A stretch of DNA of 64,000 bases from Moringa oleifera (lineage: Eukaryota > Streptophyta > Magnoliopsida > Brassicales > Moringaceae), in NCBI GenBank assembly GCA_021397835.1, contig JAJFZO010000028.1:434001-498000 (forward strand). The letters run 5' to 3'. Below are positions 35,191 to 48,739 of this stretch, in pieces (the stretch's first letter is position 1; the number at the start of each line of letters is the position of its first letter). The position numbers were made by a program, and so were the translations under genes. Below the pieces are notes generated by a model. The model saw only the letters and a program-made list of their open reading frames with translations. It was not told the DNA's origin and ran no database searches.

Positions 35191-38100
35191 GTTCATTATT
35201 TTCCTTTCAAATATTTGGTTTTCTATATAGCTTCTGATTGAATTCATTTTTATTAAATAGTACAGTTTTTAATTACTGGGAAATTTATCTTCAATGTGAT
35301 AGGTTGCTTATCTATATGGAATTAGAGCTACCCTTGGTTGGAAAGTTTTAAGGGCTCTGGGAATGCATGGATGTGATGTATGTGGGATTAAAAGAGAAAA
35401 AGAACTGCTTAATTTGAGGACTTTTCTCATTCATTTTAAGAAGATCAATAGAAAAATAAAAATTGATCAAACTTTTTCTTATCGATCTTCTAAAGATTGA
35501 CAAGATAAATCTAAATTTAATGAATTTTTATTGGTTAAATTCAACGAACTCATACTAATAAAATCAAATGGATTGAAATTATTTTAAATTCAATGGATAT
35601 GTCTCAATAAACAGAATTTTAATAAGTAACCAAACAATTTTAATGGATTAATAATGACCAAATTTATATTTTTTCGGCCTAACCATTAGGACTGATTTTT
35701 CATTAACCTTTATTTTCAGGTTCAACTTTTTTGAGTCTCACTGTCATTTTTCTTAGTTCAATTTTGCACACATTACAAATTAGGTCCATTTATTGGGGCC
35801 CTAATTTTTAAGTTCATCTTTTAGGGCTCGATAATTAACCCATTTTATGTCCAAAATAATGGGATCATTTTTAGTAGACCTCATGATCAGATCATTTATA
35901 GATCTCGCTGACCAAGTTCACTGATTAGAATCTTGCTAATGTGTTTTATAGTCCAAAATAATGTCGTAATCCTCAATTATATTCGCCAGATACTGCTTGA
36001 AGTCTTGAATCTTATTTCGAGGAGATTTATTAGCTTCCTTGGCCAACCTATGCACATCAAGTTTCACTTTTTGCTCTCATGTATCATCTCTCTGCAGGTG
36101 TTAGGTGCTCATCGTATGGAGCAGCCTTCTTTTCCCCACTTTATTGGTTAGCATGATCTTCTACGTTCACATTAGTTGATGCTTCAGCTTTTCCATCTAT
36201 ACCAAATACCAACTCTCGGTGATGTACAATAACCAAAATATGACATGAGCATTAGACCATAGGGTAAAACCCCGTCTTAGAAATGTGCTTGTTATTGGAT
36301 TTTTCAACAGTAGGCTAACCTTGTTAAATTATAACACCATTAAAGATAGTAATAATGCCTGCTTAGGCTATATCTTGTCCCATTTTTCATAATGTATCTA
36401 CCTTGATTGTTGGGTAATTTTTATTTTCCAGCAGAATGTTCAAAATTTAAAACATATCCAATGGAACATCAATAGCAGCAAATCTCAGTTGCTGCCACAA
36501 TTTCAAGACCGTATAATAAATAACAGCTCACTGATAATTGCAGAACTAGTCTCTCTAAAATAGAGAGAAACAGGGGTCTGACTTGTAATGCAGGCAGACA
36601 AGTTCAGAATCCCTCATCATTTGCTCTAACAGACAGGTCGACAAATAAAAGAATTGGATTTAGTAATCCTGTGGCCATTTATCCACTATTGTATTGGAGG
36701 ACTAAATCATGGGAGTACAAGAACTTTTATATTGAGAATTGGGAGCAACAACCACAGCTTGGCAAGAGAGACCCACCCACAACACTAAACCAAGGTCAAA
36801 TTATAGACCTCTTCTTTTGCCATCTCATTTACTTGAACAGTTTGATGTGATCGAAAATCATCTTCAAGATTTAGTTTCAATCATTTAGAAATTTGACTAA
36901 TTGCCAATGATGTAACTTCTAAGACCATAACAAGTAAGCATTAAGCATAACATTAAAACTATTTATAATTTGAATTGCACTATTAGGAGATCTCATTGTC
37001 AAAAGTCCTTATTAACATTTATTTATATTTTTCATAGTAATTTCAGAGCAGACCATTCAAACAATATTCTATAACATGGGTAGTTAAGGACAGCCTGATA
37101 AATCGCTTAAAGGATCGACGTAAAGGCCGATTTTCCAATTGAATCTAATCATGAAATCTTGAGAAAAAATTGTGTCAATTGATGAGACATCTCAACATTA
37201 TAATTGATGTGTAATGTAATTTTCTTTAATTACTAAAATCTTTCTGCTTGGTTGATAAGAAAATATCATAATGATGTTGAAAGGACCTTTGAAAATATCA
37301 ACAGTTCTATTCAACTAAAGTGACAAATTGTGCCACCCATGGATGCAAAACTTGAGTTCATGTTGTCCCTTAACTTAGGAAGTACCTCAAGATAAAAGCA
37401 AACTTAAGTTATAGAGGCAAAGAAATTCACTTTAACTGTTCATACGGGCTTTATCTGGATCATTCACACTAAAAGGCTCATTATTTAGTTCACATTTTTT
37501 GATAGAATATAATCAGAGGTCGGAGTTAATGTCTTGATTTTTAAACTAAAGATCAAGTCCAAAGCTAAGTTTAAGAAAACTTTTCAATTAAATTCCAATT
37601 TTCTTGTAAAAGCAACTCATTAAAATTAAGTTTTTATTAACAATTTTTCAATTCTCCTCTTGTAATCTTGAAGAATTAACCACAACTCAGTAAGTATTAA
37701 AATTATTTTTTCTAGCTTCTACCCACTAACAATGCATTTGACTTGCATTGCTTATAACATTTCATGAATTCTACCAAAAAATGAAGAAGAAAAAGAGATT
37801 ACACTAACTGATAATAAGTTTATTTTATTTTTTATTTAAAAAAAGTTCACAAAGGGAATAGAGTTTCAATGGCTTTTCTTTTTGGATGGTTTGTCTACCT
37901 TTACTTTTTGAAATCTATTTTGTTATTACATTATTTTTGCTTTTTTCTTTTTTAAAATTTTAAATAGTGGAGGCATGTCTTACAATTACGAAAATCTCAT
38001 AAGAAAGGTGCTAGGTTGCATCGCTGGATTATAGTTTCTAAAAGCAATGCAATATTTGTATGTACTTGTTCTGATGGCATTGTCAATGTTTCAGATGTTG

Positions 38101-41100
38101 TTTTCCCATCTTCATGTGGAGGTAAGCCAAGTGAACCTAAAATTAATGATAACTTTTTCTCTTATATGGGCATTTCTTGCTTCATTTGATATATATATTT
38201 TTAACTCTCTTATTGTTAAAGCTGAAAATTTAGCATATTTCTTCTATAATGGGTTTGACGAAAGGCTAAATGACTTTTCCCAAATCTACTTTTTTTATAA
38301 AGTTACAACATTTGCCCCCCACTATAACATCTTAGGATAAAAATTGACATGTCAAATTTATTCAAGTCATGATCTTTTTTTGAACCCAAATACCATGATT
38401 TGCATGCGGAAGATGACCATGTAACAGAAGCTGTGGGCTCATACTTGATGACTAAATATCACATTAGTAGGTCTTGTTGCTTAATAGTAATCTACATATA
38501 CTTGTGTCTGCCATTATGATTTATGCAAATGGAGTAAGAAAGTTGATCTCATCTTGTAATGCTTCGTTATAATTAATCTTTGTTCCTTTGTTGTCATTCA
38601 ATGTTATTCTCATGCTTGAAATCTTTTTTTTTTTTTGTTTAAAACCAATGGTGGCTCATTTCATTAGCACAATTACCTAATAGTACTAGAAATTTTGTCT
38701 TAGCAATGGGGGAATTGAGTGACAAGATTTAACTTTATTGTAAGAAAAGAATTGAAAAGTTATTTAACTTTGTATTTCTTTGTATTACTTATTACTTTCT
38801 CTAAAGAAATCTGTCATGTAGCATTTCACCACTATTTCTTTTTTTATGATTGTGCTTCTAGGTTGTTCGTGCTTATGAGTTAAAAGGGCATATAGATTGG
38901 ATTTAAAGTTTGGACTTCTCACACATGTTGTTCTTAGTCATGGTAATATAAGCTTAAAGTACAGAAATAATTTTTTAATAATTTTTTACTATAATTTGAT
39001 AAATAACTAAATCATTTAAGTTTATTAGTTTGATACATTTGTAGATTTATTAGTTCATTGCATATTTCTATGAAGATTCCTAAGCTAATTAATAGGACTA
39101 ATTGATTGTATGTGCTTGAAGGTAACACAAGAAAAATTAAATATATCATAGGGAACAAAATTTCAAAGCAAATTTTTTATGTGTAGCAGCCTTATGTCAC
39201 CCCATTTACATCAATTTGAAGGAAGGGTAGATATGAATGTATGCTTTCACACTAGCTTTTAACTGGGTCAGAATTTTAAAAACTAAAATTAGTTCATATT
39301 TCTAAGAAACCAAGTTGATTGTTTTTGTTACTTTTATTCTTAAATACTCACTATTCATATAATAAGTTATTGTTATTGTTATTGTTAGCTGCCTTGATAT
39401 TTTGAAATTGATTTTAACTTAGTAGAAGCAAGTATTGTGTTTCTGTATATAAATATATATAAATGTAGCATATAGTTTGTGTCCTCTACTTTTCCTAGCT
39501 CTAAGTCTTGACTCAAAACTTTTAAGTAACTTAAAAGTTTTTACACCTTTTCTTATTTATTATTGATTCTCATTTAATGGTTGATATTTATGATATTGAT
39601 TAAACTATCAAATCTTCTTTACCATTGTTTCTCTCTTTTTCTCCTACTTTGTTACATTGCATAAATGAAACTTCATTTTCTAGATATCTTTGGTGGTTCT
39701 TTTTAGAAAATCGACTATGTTATTTTTCTTCCATAGGTACAGATTGCAATGCTTTGATGTTGAACTCCCTATGTAGACCTTATTCTTTCCTTAAATTTTT
39801 TCATCGACTTTTACATTAACTTTTAGTTTATTATTTGAATGATGCAGTGATTTTATCACATTCTTGTTATCTTTTACAACCTTTTAGTCATTGTTGATTT
39901 GAAATTATGACTTATCAAAGGAAGATTTATTGCACGTAAATGATATAGTTTTTTTTTCAACCTCTTTACCACTAGTTTTATTTATTTTGTTGGCTTTGAA
40001 CTAGTGGGAATGATATCCGCTCCCTTGTGAACTTTCCTTTTTTTTCAACTTATAGTGAGTAGACTACTCAAATTTTGACTAAACTTCCTAGTCATAAAGC
40101 AGCTATCAAGTACACCTATTAGTTATTTAGTATTAAATTTGCTTTTAAAAGTAAAATTCTTCTCCTTTTGTCGCAATGATATGTAGTCTAGTGGAAAGCT
40201 TTTCTTTGATTGTTCTTTTGGTATAAAATACAAAGAAAGCTTATTTACATTTTAAATCATTCGTTCTAATATTTAATGCTTTGTTTGATCAAGATGAGTT
40301 GTAAAGTGCAAAAAAATAATAATAAAAAAAAGATACTAATCTGCAGATTATCAAATTTTTCAATTACTAGGAATAACTATTTTGTTATAAAAACTCAAAG
40401 CATGTTCATTTACATTTCAAATCATTATTTCTAATATTTGATACTTTATTTGGTTGGACATAAGTTGTAAAGTAAAAAATGATATTAAAATATAGATCAC
40501 CAAAATTTTTTTTGTTATTTAGAAGTAACTATTTTCTTGTACTTAATGAGAGAGTCATATAACTTTTTTTGCTTTGTATTCTTATCAAGTTATGTGAGCT
40601 AAAAAATGAAAGATGAATTCTTCTAAACCAAAATTAATGCTATTTCTCCTTAGGCATATGTACACACTTGAAAGATGAAATAACTAATTATTTCCTAAGT
40701 GGGTTCTAATAAGCTTGGTTATTTGTTTTCATCTAAACATTTGGAATGACATTATCTACTGTCGAGAGATTTTGGGGATATTATTATTTTAATAGCAATT
40801 ATCTCTGACTAATAAAAAGGTATTTATTTTATAAAATTTTTGTAGATATACTATCATGCCACTGCATCCGTGTGTTATTAGGTATTTTATAAATTGGAAT
40901 AAATATGGTGAACTTTAAATGTTAAATGTGTTAAATGTTAAGCACGCAAAAGCGAGCTCATGGTAACATTGTTGTAGGATAGCGAGAGTAGGTGTCACGT
41001 GAGATCTTAAGTGAGTCAAGGCCTGTAGGTTCAATGGTACATCGGATCCTTGGCATGGCTCTATCATTCAAAAAAAAAGTGTACACTTCCTTTGATGATA

Positions 41101-41555
41101 ATATAGTCTAAAGTGAAAACCCAAGTGATGATCACCTTGACGTGTTTGTTAGGGAGCTAAAGAAAAGATGTGAAGACTTAAAAGAGGGGTTTAAAGGATT
41201 AAAGGAAAAAGTAAAAGAACCATACAAGCATTTAATTTTGGTTAAAATGGCCTTACTGGATGTACTACTGAAGGACTTAAAAGATTAAAAGGTACTGGAC
41301 AATTACCCTATTCATCAATATTCATGAATATTGGACTCCATAGATAATTAATGCATGGATTTGATGCAACATTCGCAACCTATGTATATTCGTGGACTTG
41401 ATTAACTTATGGCCACACATATCATATTGGTTTTTAAAATTTCTTTCTCATTTGCTTCACCTTTGAGTTTTAATATAAATATAAAACATGTATTAGAAAA
41501 TAGACAAGATATATATATTTTAGGCTATAAATGACCTTTAAATAAATAATGGTTA

Positions 41556-41558
<3 letters not shown>
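35191..41558. other. Gene-poor AT-rich region
   Basis: No gene, transposon core or RNA could be supported. 37845-38015 is the partner of the short repeat at 10133-10300 (shared GTGGAGGCATGTCTTA). Short open frames such as 38047-38340 and 39625-39819 have compositions typical of AT-rich noise. Confidence 0.5.

Positions 41559-41590
<32 letters not shown>
41559..41590. repeat. (AT)n microsatellite
   Basis: Perfect AT dinucleotide run of about 16 units. Confidence 0.95.
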
Positions 41591-41594
<4 letters not shown>

Positions 41595-42189
41595 ATAAAA
41601 GGATATGTAAGCATCTCAATTGTGCTCATCTAGAATATGTGTACTAATTGTATACAAAACAAAAAGATTCTAAGCTTTGAACCCATGAAATCAAAAGTTT
41701 GATACACATAATTTTTTCTGTACTTTTATATTGAACATATAAAAAATTAAGTTAAAAAAATGGATAGTGTGTGAAAGTGATGACTAAAAAAATTTTAATT
41801 TAATAAAAAATGGATGGGAACTAATACATAAACTAAAAAAAGAGTGATTGGTGGGGTAGTATATGCTTTTATATTGAATACATGAAATTTGCTTGAAAGT
41901 ACCAAAAAAGAAAAAAAAAAAAAAGAGAGAGAAAGATAGGTAATTTTAAAATATTAAAGTTATTTTAAAATAATAAATTTAGATTGTTCATAATATAAAA
42001 TTATTAAGTAAATCAAGTTTTATTTTTATTTTTTTTACTCAATTTTAATTATGTTTTCAAAAAAATGAAATCACTTTGATATTATTTTAATTTATTAAAA
42101 AATTAAAGCAAAGAATATTTTAAAATTTTGAAAGTATAAAATCATTCAAGAAAGTTTTTTTTAAATATTATTTTAAAAATAATAATATA

Positions 42190-42700
42190 TGTTTGAAACT
42201 TTTAAGAAGTATGAAAAAAAATCTTAAGAGAGAGATTTTCATATTTTTTATGTAAGAATTATTTTTTTAAAAGCAAAAAAATAAATAAAAATATATATTT
42301 TCAGTTTTTGAGGGATATAAAAAAATCTCAAGAGAGAGATTTTATATTTTAATATAAAAAACTACTTAATATTTTGAAAGATATGAAAAAATTTCAAGAG
42401 ATAGGTTTTTAATTTTTTAATAATAAAAAAATTATTCTAAAATAAAAGTGTTTCAAGTTTTGAGAAGTATCAAAAATCTCAAAAGAGTAGTTTTTATATT
42501 TTTTAATATAAAATTAATTTTTAAAATATTTATTTAATATTTTTGAGAAAACATAAAAAAATCTCAAGAGAGATTTTCATACTTTCTAATATAAAATTTA
42601 TTTATTATTTTTCTAAGAAATATGAAAAGATTTCAAGAGAGAATTTTTATATTTAAAAATATATTTATAAAAAAATTTAAGAGAAAAATATTTGTATTCT
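42190..42700. repeat. Degenerate tandem repeat with a conserved hairpin
   Basis: Seven spaced copies of an AAAATCTCAAGAGAGATTTT-type word occur at about 42218, 42321, 42386, 42472, 42555, 42625 and 42669. Each sits after GAAATATGAAAA-like sequence and before a TTTCATATTTTTTAATATAA-like sequence. AAATCTC and GAGATTT can pair around an AAGA-type loop, so each unit has a potential stem-loop. Spacing varies from about 45 to 105 bases. Function unknown. Confidence 0.7.
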
Positions 42701-43599
42701 TCAAAATATTTTCTGTATATGACCCTCAATTTATTTTTATTTTTAATTAATAAAATTATAAAAGTTGAATTTAAGGCTTAAATTTAAATATTAAATATTA
42801 ATTATTTGCTTATATTAGGGTTATGAGACTTCAAAATTATTTATATGTTCTACATAATGTGACGATGGATGTGTATCAAAATGTTATTGAATTTACATGA
42901 ATTTCAACAAAAATATTTTGAGAATTAGGGGTTGAACAAAAATGATACCTTCATATTCTTCATTATAAAAAAAATTTTAAGATTAGATGTTAAATAAGAG
43001 TAAAACCTTTACATCTTCTCTTATAAAATGATTTCAAAAATTAAAAATTTAAACAAGAGTTAAACCTTCACATTTTTCAAAACATTAAAATTTCACTTAT
43101 TTTCATATCACGTATATTTTTTTTCAAACATATTTTTGAAAATCAATTTTAAAAATTAAATGAATTTTAAAACCAAAAAATAATCATGAACAATTAGTAT
43201 CAATTTTTGGGCACTATAAGGGTGCTAGTCTTTTCTCACGTGTAATTGACTCTCGAATTCATATTTTTAATTTCGAAAGATCTATATTGTTTTATTTATT
43301 TTTTAAAAAAATAAATAAATTTTGATGTCCAATCACACCATAAAAAAGATTGTTAGCGACTCTCTTTATTTTTATTTTTTCTTAAATCTTTTAAAAAATC
43401 ACCAAAAATAAATATATTTTCTTTAAATCGCTTCAAGAATTTAACCCTAATTAAAAATAAGTTATGATAGTTTATTTGGTTTTACAAGATTTTTTATTTA
43501 CTTCTATTTTATGTTTTTATTTTTAAAAATATTTTAAATATTTTGTTTTTTTAAAATTTTTATCATCTTTGATTACTTTAATTTAATAAATTAATAAAT

Positions 43600-45480
43600 A
43601 TTAGACCGCACCAAGTGATTGTAAATTTGTTAGTATATTTAATCTTTAGCATTCTTTACTTTTTATTTATTTTAATTTTTAAATTATAATTTATTTTTTA
43701 CATATTTTTATTTATTTATTTATTTTTATATTTTTGTTGTATTTTGAAAATTTATACTTTTTAATTTATATTTTATTACAATTTTTTAAAAATATCAATG
43801 CAAATCTAAATTGTAATTTTAAATTTTTTCTGTAGAATATTTTATGGTTTTTGAAATGTTTTAAATTATTTTACATTATTTTTTCTCACCTTTTATTGTT
43901 TTAAGTTTTCTAATCTTTTGTGTTTTTTTTTCAATTATTTTTTTTATTTTCTTTAAATGTTATGGATTTGGTTACATTTTATTTTTAATTTTTTAATTTT
44001 ATTTTATTTAACATTTTTTAGAATTATTTTTGATACATGTTTTTAATATTTTATTTTATTTTCTATTAATTTTTTCAACAAAATCTATTTTATTAATTTG
44101 CAAAGAGCTTTGTTTCTTTATTATTGCCTTTTTCTATATGTATTCTCTCGATTTTTTTAGATTTTTTATCTTTTTAAATTACTTTGGCTTTTTTAAAAAA
44201 TTTCTTACATTTATTTTTTTGTGTATTTTTAGTTTTCTTTACTTATCCTCTTTTTAATAACTTTATTTTTTATAGCATTTTTAGTTTATCTGGTTTTTCT
44301 AAAATTTTTATTTATTTGTAATTTTTATGATTTTTATAGTTCTAATTTTTTTTTTTCATCTTTGTCGATCTTAATTGAGCGAAATAACAAACATTAAACC
44401 TCCCCAAATGAAATAACATATTTTATTTATTTAGATTATTTATTTATTTATTTACTATTTGATTTATTTTATTTTTATTATATTTTTCTTTAAAAAATTA
44501 TTGCAAATCAAAATTATTTTTTTAATTTTTATAAAATATTTTACTATCGTTCAATTGTTCTAAATTGTTTTACATTATTTTATTTTTATTTTTCATGTTT
44601 CAAGGTTTTTTAATTTTTTCTGTTTTTTAATCATTCTCTTTATTTTCTTTCTAATTTTTTGGTTTTTATAATATTTTATAATTTTCATTTTATTTGACTT
44701 TTTAATGATTTTTGGAGATATTTTTTATATTTTATTTCATTTTTTACTATTCTCTTTTCCAACAAAATCTATATTCTTGCTTTGCAAAGAGTTTAATTTC
44801 TTTACTATTTTCTTTTTTATATGTACTATCTTGATTTTGTTGGATTTTTTAAACTCTTTTTTCTTATCTTTTTAGTCATTTTGGATTTTTTTAAAAAAAT
44901 TCTCCTATTCAATTTTTTATTTTGTTGAGTGTACTTATTTTTATAGTAACTTTATTTTTTTTAGATTAGACATAACCAAGTGACCATAATTTTATTACTT
45001 TATCTGGTTTTTTTTTGTTACGTTTTACTTTTATTTATCTGATTTTTGAATTTTATTTTATTTTTTTACATACTTTCATTCATTTATTTTACATGAATTT
45101 ACATTTTTGTTCTATTTATATTTTTTTATTGTTTGATTTGTTGTATTTTTATTTTACATTTATTTTAAAAGATCAATGTAAATAAAAAAATTTCCCATTT
45201 CTTATATGGAATATTTTGTGATTCTTGAATTGTTCTAAATTATAAAATATTTTACTTTATTTTTTAGTTTTCTAGTCTTTTGTATATGCTCTTTTTCTAA
45301 TTTTTTTATTTTATTTGAATTTTATTAGATTTTATTTTTCCTATTTTTGTTTTAATTATTTTTTTGTTCAATGATTTTACTTGATATATTTTCTTTTTAA
45401 ATTTAATATTTTATTTCATTTTTTAGTATTTTATTTTTCAACAAAATTTATTTTATTTTATTTTATTTTTATTTTTCTTT
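43600..45480. repeat. T-rich tandem repeat, unit about 680 bp, three diverged copies
   Basis: Anchors recur at regular distances. CAACAAAATCTATTTTATT (44076), CAACAAAATCTATATTCTT (44760) and CAACAAAATTTATTTTATT (45439) are 684 and 679 apart. TTAAATTATTTTACATTATT (43861), CTAAATTGTTTTACATTATT (44559) and a decayed form at 45236 are similarly spaced. ACCAAGTGA near 43608 and 44976 lies two units apart. The plus strand is strongly T-rich throughout. No coding sense. Confidence 0.7.
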
Positions 45481-45807
45481 GAAATTTGTCCATTGTATTA
45501 GGTTTTCAAAAATTTTTACATTTTTGAGTTATTGTATTTTTATATTTTATTTGAAGCATCAACATAAATCAAAATTATTTTTAATATAATTTTCAAATTT
45601 TGGATTTTTTATATTTTCAATTAAATTGAATTTTTTAAAATTTTTATATTTTAAATGAAAATTTATTTTCATTTTAAAAATAATAAATAAATCATTATTT
45701 TTATTCTAATGAGAACCATACATACGTTTTGCATGCTTTCAATATTTGACCGTTGGGAGCTATTTAACCATACATACGTTTTTCCTTTTCTGTTGTGAGC
45801 CTTCCGC

Positions 45808-45866
45808 ACCTTCTTCCTCCTCTCTTGCTTTCTCTCTTCCCCCCTCTCTCTCTATCTCTCTCTCTC
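45808..45866. repeat. CT-rich pyrimidine tract
   Basis: TTCCTCCTCTCTTGC through CTCTATCTCTCTCTCTC. Such tracts are common in plant 5' untranslated regions, but no plus-strand gene is recognised after it. Confidence 0.8.
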
Positions 45867-46269
45867 AAAATCCTCATAACAGGTTTAAAGAGGTAATGAT
45901 TTTAGGACTAGAGGGAACAACAACGTTCAAGTCGACCAAGGCGAGCAACTAACTTCTCAGGTGTCCGTCAAAGGATTTTGAGGTAGGGGATGAATTGTGA
46001 TTAATCTGGCTGTATAGGTTAAAAGGAAGGGCCTCGTCGAGATCATCGGCTTTCTGCCCAACGCCACGGCCGATTATTGAAGAGAATTTCCCAGCGGTGG
46101 ATCGAGTACAAGGCAAGGCCAGCATAGGCTGAGTCTGATTCACCATCCCGGGATTGAGTTGTGAATTCTGGTGATAGGGCTTCTGAGGTTCTATCTAAGA
46201 TATTCGGAATAAAGATTCAGAAGGAATGGTTGGCTTCAAAACCTTCACGTTTCAAGAAGAAACAAGAAA

Positions 46270-47175
46270 ACAGGGGAAGATCTCAATCGACTGGACTGTG
46301 CGAAAGCCGGGTTCGGTATTGTGCTGGGTGCAATCAGCACTCAAACCCTCCGTCAGCATACTCACACATATCTCCACGCCGATATGATCCTTTGCGAGAA
46401 TCAGGGCATGCCACACAGCTATAATTGAATTTCCGTGGGTCTCTGCTGCGAGCATTCTATCCTGTGTGGACAAAAGGACCTTCAGTCCAGTCATGGTAGT
46501 ATCCGCGTGAACAAGGGCGACCTTTGAAAGAGAAAATACGAAACTCATCTATTGCACAAATGCTATTCTCTATGTCAAGCCAGCAGGAATATCATTAGAT
46601 TTTGAAGCCACGGGAGAATACACCAATTCAGAAGGCGAATGTGGGGACCCGTTTTGTGGTGGAGAAGAAAGTGTAAGTGAGCCAGAATTTGAGTTATTAA
46701 TGCACACCCTTGGTTTCCTCCCATTTATAGAGCAAGTAGAAGCGCTGCCTGTAAGTAGTTCTTCGACAGATGTTCTCATGATTTGGAGCTCTGGATGATG
46801 AAAGATAACATCAACAGGACAATAACCATGGGCATCAATGCAGTTAGGATCAGCGCTTAACAACATCTGCTGCATTAACAGATCCACCTGAAGCAGCACA
46901 ATGAAGGGTAGTGCTTTTATCCACACCGCATGTGCCATCCACATCAACCTCAGAGTATGCAAATATGTACTTGATCATATCAATACTACCATAGTTGGCA
47001 GGAATCATCAAAGGTGTTCTGCGGGTGGGACCTACACAGTTTGAGCCCTTTCTGCAGCCTGTACCAGAGTCCAATCTCTTCAACTGAAGAACCAGCCTGC
47101 TTTACTGATTGTTTAAAGCCGTCAACATTATTTTCAGATGCAAGTTCAAGTAAGCTGGAAAAAGAATTTTCAATG
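46270..47175 (-). pseudogene. CCCH zinc-finger protein with ankyrin repeats, pseudogene
   Basis: Minus strand, in order. The N-terminus reads FSSLLELASENNVDGFKQSV, then EEIGLWYRLQKG. An ankyrin pair follows: RRTPLMIPANYGSIDMIKYI, then DKSTTLHCAASGGSVNAADV. A ~16-base deletion sits before SADPNCIDAHGYCPVDVIF. The linker reads EELLTGSAS. The zinc-finger part has DEFRIFSFKGRPCSR, YYHDWTEGPFVHTG, DPRKFNYSCVACPDSRKGSY, RRGDMCEYAD and LHPAQYRTRL. This is the plant arginine-rich CCCH family with N-terminal ankyrin repeats, RNA-binding proteins linked to stress responses. At least four frameshifts and a TGA in place of the Trp after FEC break it; the second finger is damaged. There is no intron, as is usual for the family. 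Sequence beyond 46270 towards 45950 is not recognisable. Confidence 0.85.
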
Positions 47176-47499
47176 CATAACTGATTTTTAATCTAGGAAA
47201 GTTATACATAGGGAAATGATTTGTTTCCATTAATTTTCAATTCATTTATAGGTTATACATACGAAGAGTTGTCAAAGATATCACTGGATCATAAGTTTCT
47301 CGCTTGCACCATATATGATAAGGATAATGACATCTTTAAGTTGTCTGAGAGGAATTTGAATACCAGTGCATTATGTAGTAAACCTAAAGCAGATCATGTT
47401 TCAAACATTGCACAGGTCAAGGATTGTTCATAATTAGTGGCTAACAATTTTTTTTTCTTTTTCTTTATCAATGTTAAGCAGAGGATGATACTCTCCAGT

Positions 47500-47781
47500 T
47501 ATGGTTGCCTTGCAAAACTGGTATTGTTGCTGGCATTTGGGAACTTATTGCATATGGATGTCTTCTCTCTGAACATCATATTATCTTGATGTTTTATTTT
47601 TGTTTTTCAGACTTGTTTATCTTGTTGATTAAAGCTTCAATTGTTGTTGGGGATGGTAATATGTTGCTAACACCGTCTCCCCAGATTTTGTCCTTAAATT
47701 TGTTCAAGGAAGCTTGTTTGCATCCTAATGATTGGAGGCATTTAGTCAAGGGCTTCAAATATTTAAGCATCTTTTATGTAG
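47500..47781 (+). other. Upstream part of block 2, weak HIBADH remnant
   Basis: After a TTTTCAG acceptor at 47610, a short stretch LFILLIKASIV is reminiscent of the HIBADH LLIDSS strand, but the following residues do not fit. The 47221-47433 open frame upstream is not recognised. Treat as intron-like or decayed exon DNA. Confidence 0.3.
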
Positions 47782-48739
47782 GTCACTGGGAAAAGCCTGT
47801 CATGTTGGATGCACCTGTGTCGGTATGTGGAGATGTTCTTGCTGCAGAAGCTGCTACACTTACTTTCATGGTATGAATTCACCTCTTACCATTTCAATGA
47901 AAAAAACCGTTTGTTCAATCTTCTTAAGGTTTTTTGGAAATGAGAAAGTTATGTACTTGCTTCACTGTCCGGGATTTGTTCCTGATAGTGTGGATACTTA
48001 TTCTCTTCATGTATTTTAGAAGTGAATAGTAGTAGTCTATCTAACAGTAGTTTTGTTGCATTCGATGTACAATCTTTGCCTTTTTTTTTTTGTAGCATCT
48101 TTTCAACTGTTCTACTTCAATCATTCAGAAACTATGTGAGTTACTCTATATTGAGCATACTCCGGTACGTGAGGAAGTTTAAGTTGTTAGTGCGTTCGCA
48201 CCCTGTTTTTGTTATGCACACTTCAGAACTTGAGATGGCTTATCATTCAAGTTCAGGTAGGTGGACCACAGGATGTGTATCTGGCTGCCAAGCCAAATTT
48301 CTCTCCATGGGAAAGAACAATATTTATTGTGGCGGAGCAGGAAATGGTTCAGTATGTTCTTTTATAGGCTCAATGCTGCTCCTTAGGCCTTTTTCATCTC
48401 CCATTCCTCTTTCTACTTGTTATAGATGGAGTTTATGACTGATAAGTAAACAATGGTAATCTCATAAACTTGCTTCTGCTGCATGTGCCCAATATGCATA
48501 GAAATAATAGTTTGTTATTGTATATCAGAAACTTCTCCTTATCGAAAATCTGTTTTGATGATTGTAACATCTATGGCATGGTTTTTCATTTAGGCAGCAA
48601 AGATCTGCAACAATTTGGCAATGGCTGTGAGTATGCTTGGTGTTTGAGAAATGCTTGCTCTTAGTCAGCCGTTGGGAATCTCTGTCAGTGTTCTTACAGA
48701 AGTATTTAACACTTCAAGTGCCTGCTGTTGGAGGAGTAG
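47782..48739 (+). pseudogene. 3-hydroxyisobutyrate dehydrogenase, three exons, block 2 copy 1
   Basis: Three exons in order. Exon Z (47782-47870, donor GTATGA) reads HWEKPVMLDAPVS, a four-residue VCGD insertion where the family has GG, then VLAAEAATLTFM. Exon A (48257-48351, acceptor TTCAG, donor GTATGT) reads VGGPQDVYLAAKP, then loses one base and shifts. Exon B (48594-48739, acceptor TTTAG) reads AAKICNNLAMAVSMLGV, a TGA, then ISVSVLTEVFNTSSA. DAPVSGG is the family substrate-binding segment, and the lysine of AAKICNN is catalytic. This is the only copy with exon Z, so it is the 5'-most, least truncated unit. The N-terminal Rossmann exons are not visible. Confidence 0.85.

Noticed and set aside
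38042..38122. Similarity of a shifted frame (CTCSDGIVNVSDVV...SSCGG) to the PPC domain of AT-hook proteins
   Set aside because: Only a handful of residues agree and the upstream sequence does not fit, so it is too weak to call.
44030..44257. Phe/Leu-rich open frame resembling a membrane protein
   Set aside because: It lies in a T-rich tandem repeat, where TTT and TTA codons arise by composition alone.
46161..46269. Extension of the CCCH pseudogene towards 45950
   Set aside because: After the second finger no frame gives the expected C-terminal residues, so the relic was ended at 46270.
45746..46424. Plus-strand frames near the CT-rich tract as a new gene
   Set aside because: The larger one is the reverse of the CCCH zinc-finger relic and the smaller is low-complexity. 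No plant family was recognised.
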